A DNA stretch of 24,887 nt from CAZJAD01 sp964543855 (GTDB taxonomy: Bacteria > Electryoneota > RPQS01 > DYHQ01), in the NCBI GenBank assembly GCA_964543855.1, contig CAZJAD010000024.1, positions 1-24,887 on the forward strand, given 5' to 3'. The stretch's first letter is position 1. The number at the start of each line of letters is the position of its first letter. A program made the position numbers and the translations under genes. Below are positions 16,455 to 24,755 of the stretch, piece by piece. The notes beneath the pieces are model-generated. The model was not told where the DNA came from. It saw only the letters and a program-made list of their open reading frames with translations, and did not search any database.

Positions 16455-17909
16455 ATGTGTCTTGCAACTCTCTCGCCATCCTTATTTGGCGTTCAAGTCT
16501 TGGGACTCGGTGTATCGATTCGCCCGATTCGTGTGCTTCTCCGAGACATTCTCAAGAAGCAAATCTACTGCCAGACCGTCGAGCACAACCCTTTGAAGTT
16601 TCCCGTTGCCGTGCGCAAAGACAAGTATGCGATGGTTGCTTCGATCATGATGGCGATAGACCGCGGCATCGAGCGAGGTCTTCTTGGGGCCACAGTCCGA
16701 CGACGGCTCATGGAAACTCTACTGGGGAGGATCTTCGTCAAATCCAATCCAAGCTTCGAAGCCTTCACGCAAGAACACGGCTGGAACCCTCCGGCTTTTA
16801 TCGTGTTGAGTCCTACGGCGTGCTGTAATCTATCCTGTCCCGGCTGCTACGCTGCGTCAGCTCCGTTAGCCAACCAGACATTGCCGTATGGGATCGTCCG
16901 CGAGATTCTGCGCCAAAAGCAAGACCTTTGGGGCAGCCATTTCACGGTCATTTCTGGAGGCGAGCCTTTTGTCTACAAGAGTGAGGGTAAGACGCTTCTC
17001 GATATCTTTGAGGAGTTTTCCGATCAGTACTTTCTGGTCTATACGAATGGCACCCTAATCACGCGTAGTGTCGCCGACAGACTGGGCGAGCTGGGCAATG
17101 TGACACCGGCGATATCGGTGGAAGGTTTGGAAGCAGAAACGGACGCTCGCCGTGGGAAGGGATGTTTTGCCATGATCCTCGAGGCCATTCAGAACCTGCG
17201 TCAAGCAGGTGTGCCTTTTGGGGTGTCCGCGACGGCCATGCGCAGCAATGGGGAGAGAATCCTGGACGATGAATTCATCGACTTTTTCTTTGAACGGCGA
17301 GGGGCTCTCTACGAATGGATTTTCCAATATATGCCGATAGGGCGTGGCTACGATCCGGAAATGATGGTCACACCGCAACAGCGCGTGGCGATGTGGCAGC
17401 GCACCTGGGAGCTGATCCGCGAGCACCAATACTTCATCGTCGACTTCTGGAACTGCGGCACGGCCTCCAGCGGCTGCATTGCCGCAGGTGGCGGTATCGG
17501 TGGCGGTTTCTTCTATATTGACTGGAATGGCAATGTGGCTCCTTGTGCCTTCAATCCCTTTTCCGTCCACAACGTAGAGGATGTGTTCGCCAGTGGCGGC
17601 GATCTGAACACTGTGCTTTTCTCTCCGTTTTTTGAGAAGATCAGGTGCTGGCAAAAGGACTATTTCCTGAATCGCCCCGCCGCTGAGGCGGGCAACCTCC
17701 TCGCTCCGTGTCCCATTCGGGATCATCATGGGCAGATGTGCGAGATCGTTGCTGAAGCCGGGGCCAAACCCATTGACGAAGATTCCGCCAAGGCATTTTC
17801 CGATTCCGGTTACCACGAACAGATGGTACAGTACGGTCGGGATATAGATGAATTGTCGCGCGGTATCTGGGATGAAGAGTATTTGAAGGATGAGAGACGC
17901 GAATCGTGA
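16455..17909 (+). CDS. Radical SAM protein with SPASM-like C-terminal cysteines
   Basis: A 484-residue radical SAM enzyme of unknown substrate. CNLSCPGC (C124-x3-C128-x2-C131) binds the 4Fe-4S cluster and SAM, and ISGGEPF is the GGE motif. A C-terminal region with FFYIDWNGNVAPCAF (C364), a downstream Cys in RCWQ and PCPIRDHHGQMC looks like a SPASM/twitch domain holding extra Fe-S clusters, as in peptide- or protein-modifying enzymes. About 110 residues precede the core (HNPLKFPVAVRKDKYAM..), a domain I cannot name. AGGAGG lies 6 nt before the ATG. A Gly-rich loop (IAAGGGIGGGFFY) precedes the first SPASM Cys. No peptide precursor gene is visible nearby. It sits between cell-wall and division genes, which hints at an envelope or lipid role without proving it. 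Confidence 0.85.
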   Translation: MCLATLSPSLFGVQVLGLGVSIRPIRVLLRDILKKQIYCQTVEHNPLKFPVAVRKDKYAMVASIMMAIDRGIERGLLGATVRRRLMETLLGRIFVKSNPSFEAFTQEHGWNPPAFIVLSPTACCNLSCPGCYAASAPLANQTLPYGIVREILRQKQDLWGSHFTVISGGEPFVYKSEGKTLLDIFEEFSDQYFLVYTNGTLITRSVADRLGELGNVTPAISVEGLEAETDARRGKGCFAMILEAIQNLRQAGVPFGVSATAMRSNGERILDDEFIDFFFERRGALYEWIFQYMPIGRGYDPEMMVTPQQRVAMWQRTWELIREHQYFIVDFWNCGTASSGCIAAGGGIGGGFFYIDWNGNVAPCAFNPFSVHNVEDVFASGGDLNTVLFSPFFEKIRCWQKDYFLNRPAAEAGNLLAPCPIRDHHGQMCEIVAEAGAKPIDEDSAKAFSDSGYHEQMVQYGRDIDELSRGIWDEEYLKDERRES

Positions 17910-17984
17910 GCTGATAATTGTTCTCCAGTAATTCCGCAGATAGAGGTACGAAACGGATTGTTGTGTGAAGGAAAATCCTTGTAG

Positions 17985-20210
17985 ATGGCTATGAAATCAT
18001 CTGCGCGTTCGACTGCGGGAAAGGCAGTCCTGGTGCCGGATAGGCACAATCCGGCGCCGCTGGTCACCGGGCTTTTCCTGGCGGCTTTGGCGCTGATCAC
18101 CTTTCTGGCTCTGGTAAGCTATGATTCGGCGGATTGGCCGATGGGGGCGCTTGATCGTCCGATTTCGAATTGGATTGGCGGTATTGGAGCCGTCATTGCC
18201 TGGGGTCTCGGACCGATGCTGGTCGGCCGATGGGCAGCGTTTGGTTTTGTTGCTCTATTGGCGATTTGGGCATGGACGCTGCTGCGGCGCGGGGATTGGC
18301 AGCGTCCACTCTGGCTCTCGTTCTGGGTCTTTCTGTCGGCACTCTGGATTTGCTGGGCCTTGGGGTTGGCTTGTTCGCTCTGGCCGGGTTGGGTTCAAGC
18401 GGACTACAGCGACATTGCGGGTCTCTTCGGCCTCTGGCTGACAGAAATCGGAACCTATTGGCTTGGCATCACGGGGCTGACGATCGCCCTTGTCGTGATC
18501 CTGCTGGCGGGCCTTCTGCTTTCCGTCGCGCGTTTCGCGGGTTGGTTCCAGAGCGGAGTTGACAAAGCGAGTGAACGAGTGGCGAACCTCCGTATCCCGA
18601 TTCCAAAGGGCACGCGTTCGAGAGAACGGAAGAGCCGACGGAACAAGGATCTCGCAGTCACTAAGGCTGAGAAGAAGGAAGCCCCGCGACCCAAGCCCGT
18701 TGTCACGAAGTCCGAAGCACCTCCCAAGGCTCAAGATGCGAGTGATTCCGGTTACATATTCCCGTCCATTGAGCTTTTCAATCTTCCCGACTCCGAAAAC
18801 GCCACGACCATTACAGCACAAGAGATCGACGAAAACGCGCGGCTCTTGGAGGAGAGCTTGGCGCAGTTCGGCGTTTCGGCCCGAGTGGCGCGAGTTCATC
18901 CCGGGCCGGTGATTACGCGCTATGATTTGGAGCCTGCAGCGGGTGTGAAGGTCAGTCGCATTGAGGCTCTTGCGGACGATCTGGCATTGGCCCTGCGTGC
19001 GCGTGGTCTTCGCATTTTGGCGCCGATTCCTGGTGAGGCGGCCGTCGGAATCGAGATCGCCAATCCGAAGCCTGCGACAGTGACTTTCAGAGAAATCATC
19101 GAATCCGATACCTTTCAGCAATCTACCTCAAAATTGACATTGGCCCTTGGGCGCACGGCCTCTGGGGAGGTTTTCATCGCCGATTTGGCCAACATGCCTC
19201 ACCTGCTCATCGCTGGCACGACCGGTTCGGGCAAGTCAGTCTGCGTCAATACGCTGGTTGCGTCCGTCCTGTTGCGTGCCACGCCGAGCGAGGTTCAGTT
19301 TGTTCTGATTGATCCGAAGAAGCTTGAGCTGGCGCCGTACAACGAGCTTCGCAATCACCATGTGACGCATCGCCCGGATCTCAGCGAATATGTTCTGACA
19401 CGCCCCGATGAAGCGGTCAAAGCGCTGCGCAGTGTCTTGGTCGAAATGGAACGCCGCTACGATCTTCTGGCGGAGAAGGGATCGCGCCACATTGATGAAT
19501 ACAATGAAGAAGTGCTGCGGGGTGGTCGAAAAGAAGATCAGCGGCTACCCTATCTTGTCATTGTGATCGATGAGCTGGCCGACCTGATGATCATGGCGGC
19601 CAAGGAAGTGGAGGAGCCTATCGCTCGCCTGGCACAGCTTGCCAGAGCGGTAGGCATTCATCTTGTTTTGGCAACTCAGAGGCCGTCGGTTGATGTCATC
19701 ACGGGTGTTATCAAGGCCAATTTTCCAGCGCGCATCGCTTTCCGAGTGGCGATGAAGGTCGACTCGCGCACGATTCTGGACACCAACGGTGCGGAGACTC
19801 TTTTGGGTCGAGGTGACATGCTTTTCCAGCATTCAGGCGAACCCAATCCGGTGCGGCTTCAGGGAGCACTTGTAACCCGTGGTGAAATCGACCGTCTCAT
19901 CGCACACATCCGCAAGCAGCCGACGCCTCCCGGCAAGTTGACGCTGCCCTTGGAGCCGGAGGCCGAGAGCCCCGAATTGAGCCTGGCCGAGGGTGGGCGT
20001 GACCCGCTGTTTCTCGATGCGGCGAAGATTGTCGTGCGCACCGGCCAGGGCTCGGTTTCGATCATTCAGCGACGACTCAAGGTAGGCTACAGCCGGGCGG
20101 CTCGCCTGATTGACCAGCTTGAGCAGGCGGGTATTGTCGGACCTTTCGACGGATCGAAGGCACGCGCAGTACTTGTTGACGAACACTATTTCGACAACAT
20201 TTCTGCCTAA
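17985..20210 (+). CDS. ftsK: DNA translocase FtsK/SpoIIIE
   Basis: A 741-residue septal DNA pump that clears and resolves chromosomes at division. Four hydrophobic helices lie in residues 23-190, followed by a basic, low-complexity linker (about 195-255) that is short for FtsK. The motor has Walker A GTTGSGKS (K417) and Walker B LVIVIDELADL (D529, E530), with ATQRPSVDVITGVIKANFP downstream. The C-terminal winged-helix gamma domain that reads KOPS-type sequences is present (QGSVSIIQRRLKVGYSRAARL, ending at 741). The NHHVTHRPDLSEYV..EMERRYDLL insert resembles Bacteroidota-type FtsK. ATG 17985 directly follows an in-frame TAG; the nearest AAGGA is 12 nt away, so translation initiation looks weak. 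Confidence 0.94.
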   Translation: MAMKSSARSTAGKAVLVPDRHNPAPLVTGLFLAALALITFLALVSYDSADWPMGALDRPISNWIGGIGAVIAWGLGPMLVGRWAAFGFVALLAIWAWTLLRRGDWQRPLWLSFWVFLSALWICWALGLACSLWPGWVQADYSDIAGLFGLWLTEIGTYWLGITGLTIALVVILLAGLLLSVARFAGWFQSGVDKASERVANLRIPIPKGTRSRERKSRRNKDLAVTKAEKKEAPRPKPVVTKSEAPPKAQDASDSGYIFPSIELFNLPDSENATTITAQEIDENARLLEESLAQFGVSARVARVHPGPVITRYDLEPAAGVKVSRIEALADDLALALRARGLRILAPIPGEAAVGIEIANPKPATVTFREIIESDTFQQSTSKLTLALGRTASGEVFIADLANMPHLLIAGTTGSGKSVCVNTLVASVLLRATPSEVQFVLIDPKKLELAPYNELRNHHVTHRPDLSEYVLTRPDEAVKALRSVLVEMERRYDLLAEKGSRHIDEYNEEVLRGGRKEDQRLPYLVIVIDELADLMIMAAKEVEEPIARLAQLARAVGIHLVLATQRPSVDVITGVIKANFPARIAFRVAMKVDSRTILDTNGAETLLGRGDMLFQHSGEPNPVRLQGALVTRGEIDRLIAHIRKQPTPPGKLTLPLEPEAESPELSLAEGGRDPLFLDAAKIVVRTGQGSVSIIQRRLKVGYSRAARLIDQLEQAGIVGPFDGSKARAVLVDEHYFDNISA

Positions 20211-20310
20211 TTAACCCTGTCGACATCATACTCACCGCAAACACATCTCGCACAGAGGCATTCATAGTTACAATCAGTATCTGGTGTTCGGGACAAAGGA
20301 GGAAACCGTC

Positions 20311-20784
20311 ATGCAGAAATCAGTGATTGTAATCTCAGTTGGGCTGATGCTCACGCTTTGTCTGGGCGCTTCTACAATGGCACTCGCGCAGCCGTGGGAC
20401 GCTTCGCAGAAGGAGGTCTGGGCAGCGGTCGAAAAAGCCTGGGAAGCCTATACGAAGGGAGATCTGGAGGGAGCTCTAAAGTGCTACCACCCGGATTACA
20501 TGGGCTGGCACTACGACGCACCTTTGCCATCGGGTGTGGAGACAGTCCAGAAATGGGTCACCTATTTCCTTCCCAAGAGGCAAGTCGTATTCTACGATCT
20601 TCGGCCTGTTGCGATTACCGTGCACGGCAATTTTGCCGTCGTGCATTACTATTTCACCGTAGTCACGAAGGCCGAGAAGGATGGAGAGAAGACCGATTCA
20701 GGCCGCTGGACTGAAACCTGGGTCAAGCAGGATAACAAGTGGCTCATCATCGGTGATCACGGCGGAGCAACACCTGGTAAGTAA
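20311..20784 (+). CDS. Secreted NTF2-like (SnoaL/DUF4440-type) protein
   Basis: A 157-residue exported protein. The signal peptide is MQKSVIVISVGLMLTLCLGA followed by STMALA, with likely cleavage at ALA-Q27. The mature part begins EVWAAVEKAWEAYTKGDLEGALKCYHPDYMGW and ends GRWTETWVKQDNKWLIIGDHGG, the layout of NTF2-fold DUF4440/SnoaL-like proteins: an N-terminal helix, a conserved Trp/His pocket and a curved sheet. The catalytic role, if any, is unknown. The ATG at 20311 was chosen over an earlier in-frame ATG (20284) because AAAGGAGG lies 8 nt upstream and the signal peptide starts there. It follows ftsK by 100 nt and precedes a GC-rich hairpin. Confidence 0.85.
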   Translation: MQKSVIVISVGLMLTLCLGASTMALAQPWDASQKEVWAAVEKAWEAYTKGDLEGALKCYHPDYMGWHYDAPLPSGVETVQKWVTYFLPKRQVVFYDLRPVAITVHGNFAVVHYYFTVVTKAEKDGEKTDSGRWTETWVKQDNKWLIIGDHGGATPGK

Positions 20785-20874
20785 GACGCGCACCAGCGCG
20801 TCCTGCGAATCGATGCCTTCGTGATTCCGACAGGCAAACTTTGGCCCGGCACGAAGGGCTTAATTTGGGAAAAC

Positions 20875-20898
20875 AGGGGGCGGCAGTCGCCGCCCTTT
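20875..20898 (+). terminator. GC-rich hairpin, probable terminator of the division block
   Basis: AGGGGGCGGC pairs with GCCGCCCTTT around AGTC: 10 bp, two of them G-U wobbles on the plus strand. It is followed by CGTGCTCTTG, a poor U tract. It lies about 90 nt after the NTF2-like stop codon and ahead of the aminohydrolase gene. Confidence 0.55.
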
Positions 20899-21012
20899 CG
20901 TGCTCTTGAAAAGATGAAACTTTTTGGCGATATTGAATACGCCCGACTCGCGAGTTTGGCCGCTTCGGGCTCGACGGATCTGATGTACATTATCGCTTTC
21001 GCATAAAATAAT

Positions 21013-22356
21013 ATGGCCATCTGGATTCGACACGGCATCGTTATCTCACTGGGGGAGAAACCGCAGATCTGGACTCCGGGACGCGTGCTTATCGAGGGCG
21101 ACCGAATCACACGCGTGGAAGCGGATGAAGGGGAGGCACATCCGGCTGGCCAGGAGACGATCGACGCTTCCGGCTGCGTTGTTTTCCCCGGTCAGGTCCT
21201 TCTGCATACGCACTGCTATGGGCTTCCAGCGCGTGGCATGCCGTCTTTGGGAAAGCCGCCGCGGACATTTCTCGATGTGTTGCGTCGAGTATGGTGGCCG
21301 CTCGACCGAGCTCTGACGCTTCCCGCTGTTCGCTTGGCCGCTCGTCTGTATTTGTGGGAGCTTCTTCGCGCGGGCGTAACGTGCGCCTTTGACCATCATG
21401 CGAGCTATGGTGCTATCGAAGGCAGTCTGGCCGAGATCGCGTCGGCTTTCGACGAGGTGGGACTCCGCGGTGGAACCTGCTTCGAGATTTCATCTCGCTG
21501 TGGTGCGAAGGCCGCAGATGCAGCGATCGAAGAGAATGTTCGTTACATCCGCGATCTTGCTCCGCGATTTCATCTGGCGCCCTTGATAGGGCTGCACGCG
21601 TCGTTCACCCTTTCGGAGAAGGTTGTAGAACATGTGGCGGCGCTGGCTGAAGAGCTTGGTGTTGGCGTGCATTCGCATCTTTGCGAGGGGCCTACAGACC
21701 GGCGGTTGTCGAGAGGTTCTCCCGTGCGTCGCTGGGCTCATTTGGGTTTTCTGAACGAGAAATCACTCTTCGCTCACGGCATAGATCTGCGCCAGGCCGA
21801 GTGTGAGCTACTCGCCGAGTCGGGAGCCACAATCGTCTTGAACCCGCGCTCGAACTTGAGCAATGCCGTGGGTTTGCCGGATGTTCTGAATCTCTCACGG
21901 TCTGGAGTGCGTCTGGCGCTTGGCAACGATGGGTTCGGAGCCAGTTTGTGCAGTGAGGCACAAACGGCACTGGGCACCTTCGCCACACAAGCAAGGGATC
22001 CGGTTTTTGGGTGGGAACTTCTGAATCAGATTCTGTTCGTGAATAATCCCGGAATCGCAGGGCGGCACCTTGGGACAACCTTGGGTGTGATTCAACCTCG
22101 GGCGGCTGCCGACATCGCCATCATTCCTTACCGCTCGACTACTCCCATTGACGCCTCGAATATTCTCGACCACTATCTGTTCGGCTTTGGATCAGTGCCT
22201 GCGAGAGATGTGATTGTGGCTGGGAAAGTGCGGCTGCGCCACGGCGCGCCGATGGGTTTTCAACCGGAGGAGTGGGCAGCACAGGCTCGACGCATCTTTC
22301 CGGATGTATGGCAGCAGCGTTCACTGCGAGGTTTTCGTGTCTCCCGTATCGTATAA
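21013..22356 (+). CDS. SsnA-like aminohydrolase (amidohydrolase superfamily)
   Basis: A 447-residue metal-dependent amidohydrolase. The metal ligands are H65-T-H67 after the VVFPGQVLLHTH strand, later HSH in GVGVHSHLCEG, a further His in LFAHGID, and the Asp of ALGNDGF. Wording peculiar to the SsnA group is present: VWWPLDRAL, FDHHAS, VGLRGGTCFE and NPRSNLSNAVG. SsnA is a predicted aminohydrolase encoded with xanthine dehydrogenase-like and YgeY-type genes in E. coli and many anaerobes, where the set is tied to selenium and purine catabolism. ATG 21013 is the first start after an in-frame TAA and has no visible Shine-Dalgarno. The stop overlaps the next gene by 20 nt. The substrate is unknown; a guanine-deaminase-like activity is the alternative. 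Confidence 0.85.
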   Translation: MAIWIRHGIVISLGEKPQIWTPGRVLIEGDRITRVEADEGEAHPAGQETIDASGCVVFPGQVLLHTHCYGLPARGMPSLGKPPRTFLDVLRRVWWPLDRALTLPAVRLAARLYLWELLRAGVTCAFDHHASYGAIEGSLAEIASAFDEVGLRGGTCFEISSRCGAKAADAAIEENVRYIRDLAPRFHLAPLIGLHASFTLSEKVVEHVAALAEELGVGVHSHLCEGPTDRRLSRGSPVRRWAHLGFLNEKSLFAHGIDLRQAECELLAESGATIVLNPRSNLSNAVGLPDVLNLSRSGVRLALGNDGFGASLCSEAQTALGTFATQARDPVFGWELLNQILFVNNPGIAGRHLGTTLGVIQPRAAADIAIIPYRSTTPIDASNILDHYLFGFGSVPARDVIVAGKVRLRHGAPMGFQPEEWAAQARRIFPDVWQQRSLRGFRVSRIV

Positions 22357-23593
22357 TCCGCGCCTCAAGGGAGCGAAGTGTGTTGGGTGTGGTCAGGAAT
22401 GGCCGCCGGGAAGCTTCCCTTTCACCTGCCCGGTCTGTGGCCCGCTTCTTGGCACTCTCGACCTCGTCTATGATTTCCGAGACCTGCCTCCTCAGTTGCC
22501 TGCCGGGCCGGTGATGAAAGACCTATGGGATTGCAGAGATTTTCTGCCCATCGAGCCACCTGAGCGTGTTCGGCGTTTGCGCGTGGGAGCTACGCCGCTT
22601 CTCCTGGCAGAGACCCTTGCTGCCGAGGTCGGCATTCGTCGCGTGTGGCTCAAGGATGACACACTCAATCCCTCCGGTTCTCTCAAAGACCGGGCCTCTA
22701 CGGTTGCTCTGGCTCATGCGATTGCCTTGAGAGCCGAGGTTGTGGCTGCGGCATCGACGGGTAATGCCGCTTCGTCGCTGGCTGCTCTGGCCGCTGCGAG
22801 CGGGGTGCGCGTTGCACTCTTCGTGCCCGAGGCAGCGCCCGAGGCGAAGCTTGCCCAGCTTCTTCTGCATGGAGCGCGCATCGTCCGCATTCAGGGTACC
22901 TACGACGATGCTTTTGACCTTTGCGCCGAAATCTGCCAGAAGCGCGGTTGGTACTCGCGAAACACCGCCACGAATCCTTTCCTCACGGAGGGAAAGAAGA
23001 CGGTGATTCTCGAAGCGGTGAATCAAATGGAAGGCAAAGAGCCTGATGTCGTCTTCGTGCCGGTGGGTGACGGGTGCATTCTCGGCGCAGTCCATCAGGG
23101 ACTTGCAGATCTCAAGGTGGCGGGATTCATCCAGAAAATGCCCAGGCTCTTCGGCGTTCAAGCAGAAGGTGCGGCGCTTCTGGTCGAAGCGGCCGAGCGT
23201 GCCACTCCATTGCCCGTGAGGGCACCTGTTTCGACCTTTGCCGATTCCATCCGGGTTGGTCATCCGCGAGATCAGGTGAAAGCGTTGCGAGCGGTCAAAG
23301 AAACGGCTGGAGCGTGGGTCGCGGTCTCGGACGACGCGATTCGCCGTGCCATGGCACTTCTGGCTCGTGCTGCCGGAATCTTCTCAGAACCAGCAGGTGC
23401 TGCCGCCATGGCGGGTTTGATCAAATCAAAGGAACGGGGGCTCGTGAGCGAAAATGAGTCCGCGCTTGTGCTCGTTACAGGCCACGGCCTCAAAGATGTG
23501 AAAGCGGCACTCTCTGCCGCGCCACCCGCGCCACAGGCAGTGCCACCGACAATCACGGCGGTGGAAAGAGCGCTCGACTCTCTTGATGTGTAG
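22337..23593 (+). CDS. Threonine-synthase-like PLP-dependent enzyme
   Basis: A 418-residue fold-type-II PLP enzyme. An N-terminal zinc-ribbon-like pair (C15-x2-C18, C31-x2-C34) precedes the catalytic core, as in archaeal and bacterial class II threonine synthases. NPSGSLKDR holds the Schiff-base Lys (K117), STGNAASSLAALAA is the PLP phosphate loop, and PVGDGCILGAVHQGL is the second Gly-rich loop. The start is GTG 22337 with GAGG at 5-nt spacing, inside the end of the aminohydrolase gene. Threonine synthase converts phosphohomoserine to threonine. The neighbours, however, are catabolic, and no homoserine kinase or aspartate-pathway gene is nearby, so an ammonia-lyase acting on another amino acid is equally plausible. 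Confidence 0.8.
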   Translation: MSPVSYNPRLKGAKCVGCGQEWPPGSFPFTCPVCGPLLGTLDLVYDFRDLPPQLPAGPVMKDLWDCRDFLPIEPPERVRRLRVGATPLLLAETLAAEVGIRRVWLKDDTLNPSGSLKDRASTVALAHAIALRAEVVAAASTGNAASSLAALAAASGVRVALFVPEAAPEAKLAQLLLHGARIVRIQGTYDDAFDLCAEICQKRGWYSRNTATNPFLTEGKKTVILEAVNQMEGKEPDVVFVPVGDGCILGAVHQGLADLKVAGFIQKMPRLFGVQAEGAALLVEAAERATPLPVRAPVSTFADSIRVGHPRDQVKALRAVKETAGAWVAVSDDAIRRAMALLARAAGIFSEPAGAAAMAGLIKSKERGLVSENESALVLVTGHGLKDVKAALSAAPPAPQAVPPTITAVERALDSLDV

Positions 23594-23705
23594 TTGACAT
23601 CGCAGTGCGACTCGTTCAGAGTGCATTCAGACGGGATGTGGGCCTCATTGAAGATTCAGAATACGAATTTCCTGTTCCACGCAGGTGAATAAAGGAGTAT
23701 GCTCT

Positions 23706-24755
23706 GTGGATTGGTCACGGAACAGACAAATCGCAGATTCGATATTCGATACCATTGGTTGGTCTCCGATGCTGCGGCTCCGGAGGATTCCGGAAGCGGA
23801 ATGCGTGAAGGCCGAAATCCTCGTGAAGCTCGACTATTTCAACCCTTCCGGCAGTCTCAAGGACCGGATCTATTACAACATGTTCAAGCGAGCGATCGAG
23901 AGAGGAGACCTTCGGCCCGGTATGACTGTGCTCGAGTGTTCGACCGGGAACGCCGGCATAAGCTGCACGTTTGTGGCGGCAGTTCTCGGGTATCCCTGCA
24001 TCATCGTGATGCCCACAGGCATGAGTGACGAGCGTAAGAAGACGGATCTCGCGTACGGAGCCAGTCTTGTCGAAACGCCTGGAGGCGAATCGGATGTGGA
24101 TCTGGCTCTCGAACGCGTGCGCCAGATGCGTGAGGCGGAACCGAACAAATATTGGGAGCCCGGGCAGTTTTCGAATCCGGATAATGTCGAGGCGCATTAC
24201 CTCACGACCGGTCCGGAAATCTGGGAACAGTGTGAGGGGCAAGTTGAGTGTTTCATTGCCACTCAAGGAACCGGCGGCACGATCACTGGTGTCGGTCGCT
24301 ATGTGCGGGAACGCGAACCTGATGTCAAGTTGTATGCGATCGAGCCGGCCGAGTGTCCGCTGTTGTCCCAGAGAGAGTGGGGGCCGCACGGGATTGAAGG
24401 TATCGGCGACGGCTTCGTGCCGCGCGATCTGGATGTGAGTCTCTTGGACGGCATCATCACCACGACAACCAAGGATGCTGTGACGATGGCGCAGCGATTA
24501 GCGCGTGAAGAAGGGATTTTTTGTGGCATTTCATCCGGATCGAATGTCTTGGCGGCAATCGAGTTGTCTAAGCGTCACCCGGAAATGAAGCGCATCGTCA
24601 CGATGATCAACGATAATGGCCAGCGCTATTTCTCGACGCCGCTGTGTGGTACGAAGAAGGATTTTTCTGTTCCGGAGCGCCATCATCCTATGGATGATTA
24701 CACCATTGCAGAGCTCGATCGCTACCAAAGCCGATGGGAAATTATTGATGTTTGA
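23706..24755 (+). CDS. Cysteine-synthase-family PLP-dependent enzyme
   Basis: A 349-residue fold-type-II PLP enzyme of the cysteine synthase/cystathionine beta-synthase group. NPSGSLKDR carries the PLP Lys (K52), STGNAGIS is the phosphate loop in place of the usual TSGNTG, and GTGGTITGVGRY and GISSGSN are the other conserved loops. GTG 23706 was chosen because AAAGGAG lies 8 nt upstream; the longer GTG frame at 23685 would start before that site. It resembles O-acetylserine sulfhydrylase, but the altered loop leaves the substrate open. The stop overlaps the M20 peptidase start by 8 nt, so both are translated together. It follows the threonine-synthase-like gene after 112 nt. Confidence 0.82.
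   Translation: MDWSRNRQIADSIFDTIGWSPMLRLRRIPEAECVKAEILVKLDYFNPSGSLKDRIYYNMFKRAIERGDLRPGMTVLECSTGNAGISCTFVAAVLGYPCIIVMPTGMSDERKKTDLAYGASLVETPGGESDVDLALERVRQMREAEPNKYWEPGQFSNPDNVEAHYLTTGPEIWEQCEGQVECFIATQGTGGTITGVGRYVREREPDVKLYAIEPAECPLLSQREWGPHGIEGIGDGFVPRDLDVSLLDGIITTTTKDAVTMAQRLAREEGIFCGISSGSNVLAAIELSKRHPEMKRIVTMINDNGQRYFSTPLCGTKKDFSVPERHHPMDDYTIAELDRYQSRWEIIDV

Noticed and set aside
20821..21006. Open frame of 61 codons (GTG start) ending 6 nt before the aminohydrolase gene
   Set aside because: It runs through the GC-rich hairpin at 20875-20898, has no ribosome-binding site and no recognisable protein character.
22214..22336. Longer reading frame for the threonine-synthase-like gene beginning at 22214
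   Set aside because: It would overlap the aminohydrolase gene by 143 nt without family sequence; the zinc-ribbon-like N-terminus begins just after GTG 22337, which has GAGG upstream.
23594..23622. Perfect -35 hexamer TTGACA right after the threonine-synthase-like stop codon
   Set aside because: The base run 17 nt later (CAGAGT) is not a credible -10 box, so I do not call a promoter for the cysteine-synthase-like gene.
22337..24755. Either PLP enzyme being YgeX (diaminopropionate ammonia-lyase) itself
   Set aside because: The lysine motif here is NPSGSLKDR, unlike the Asn-Ala-Phe-Lys context of YgeX as I recall it, and lengths and termini differ; only a functional replacement is suggested.
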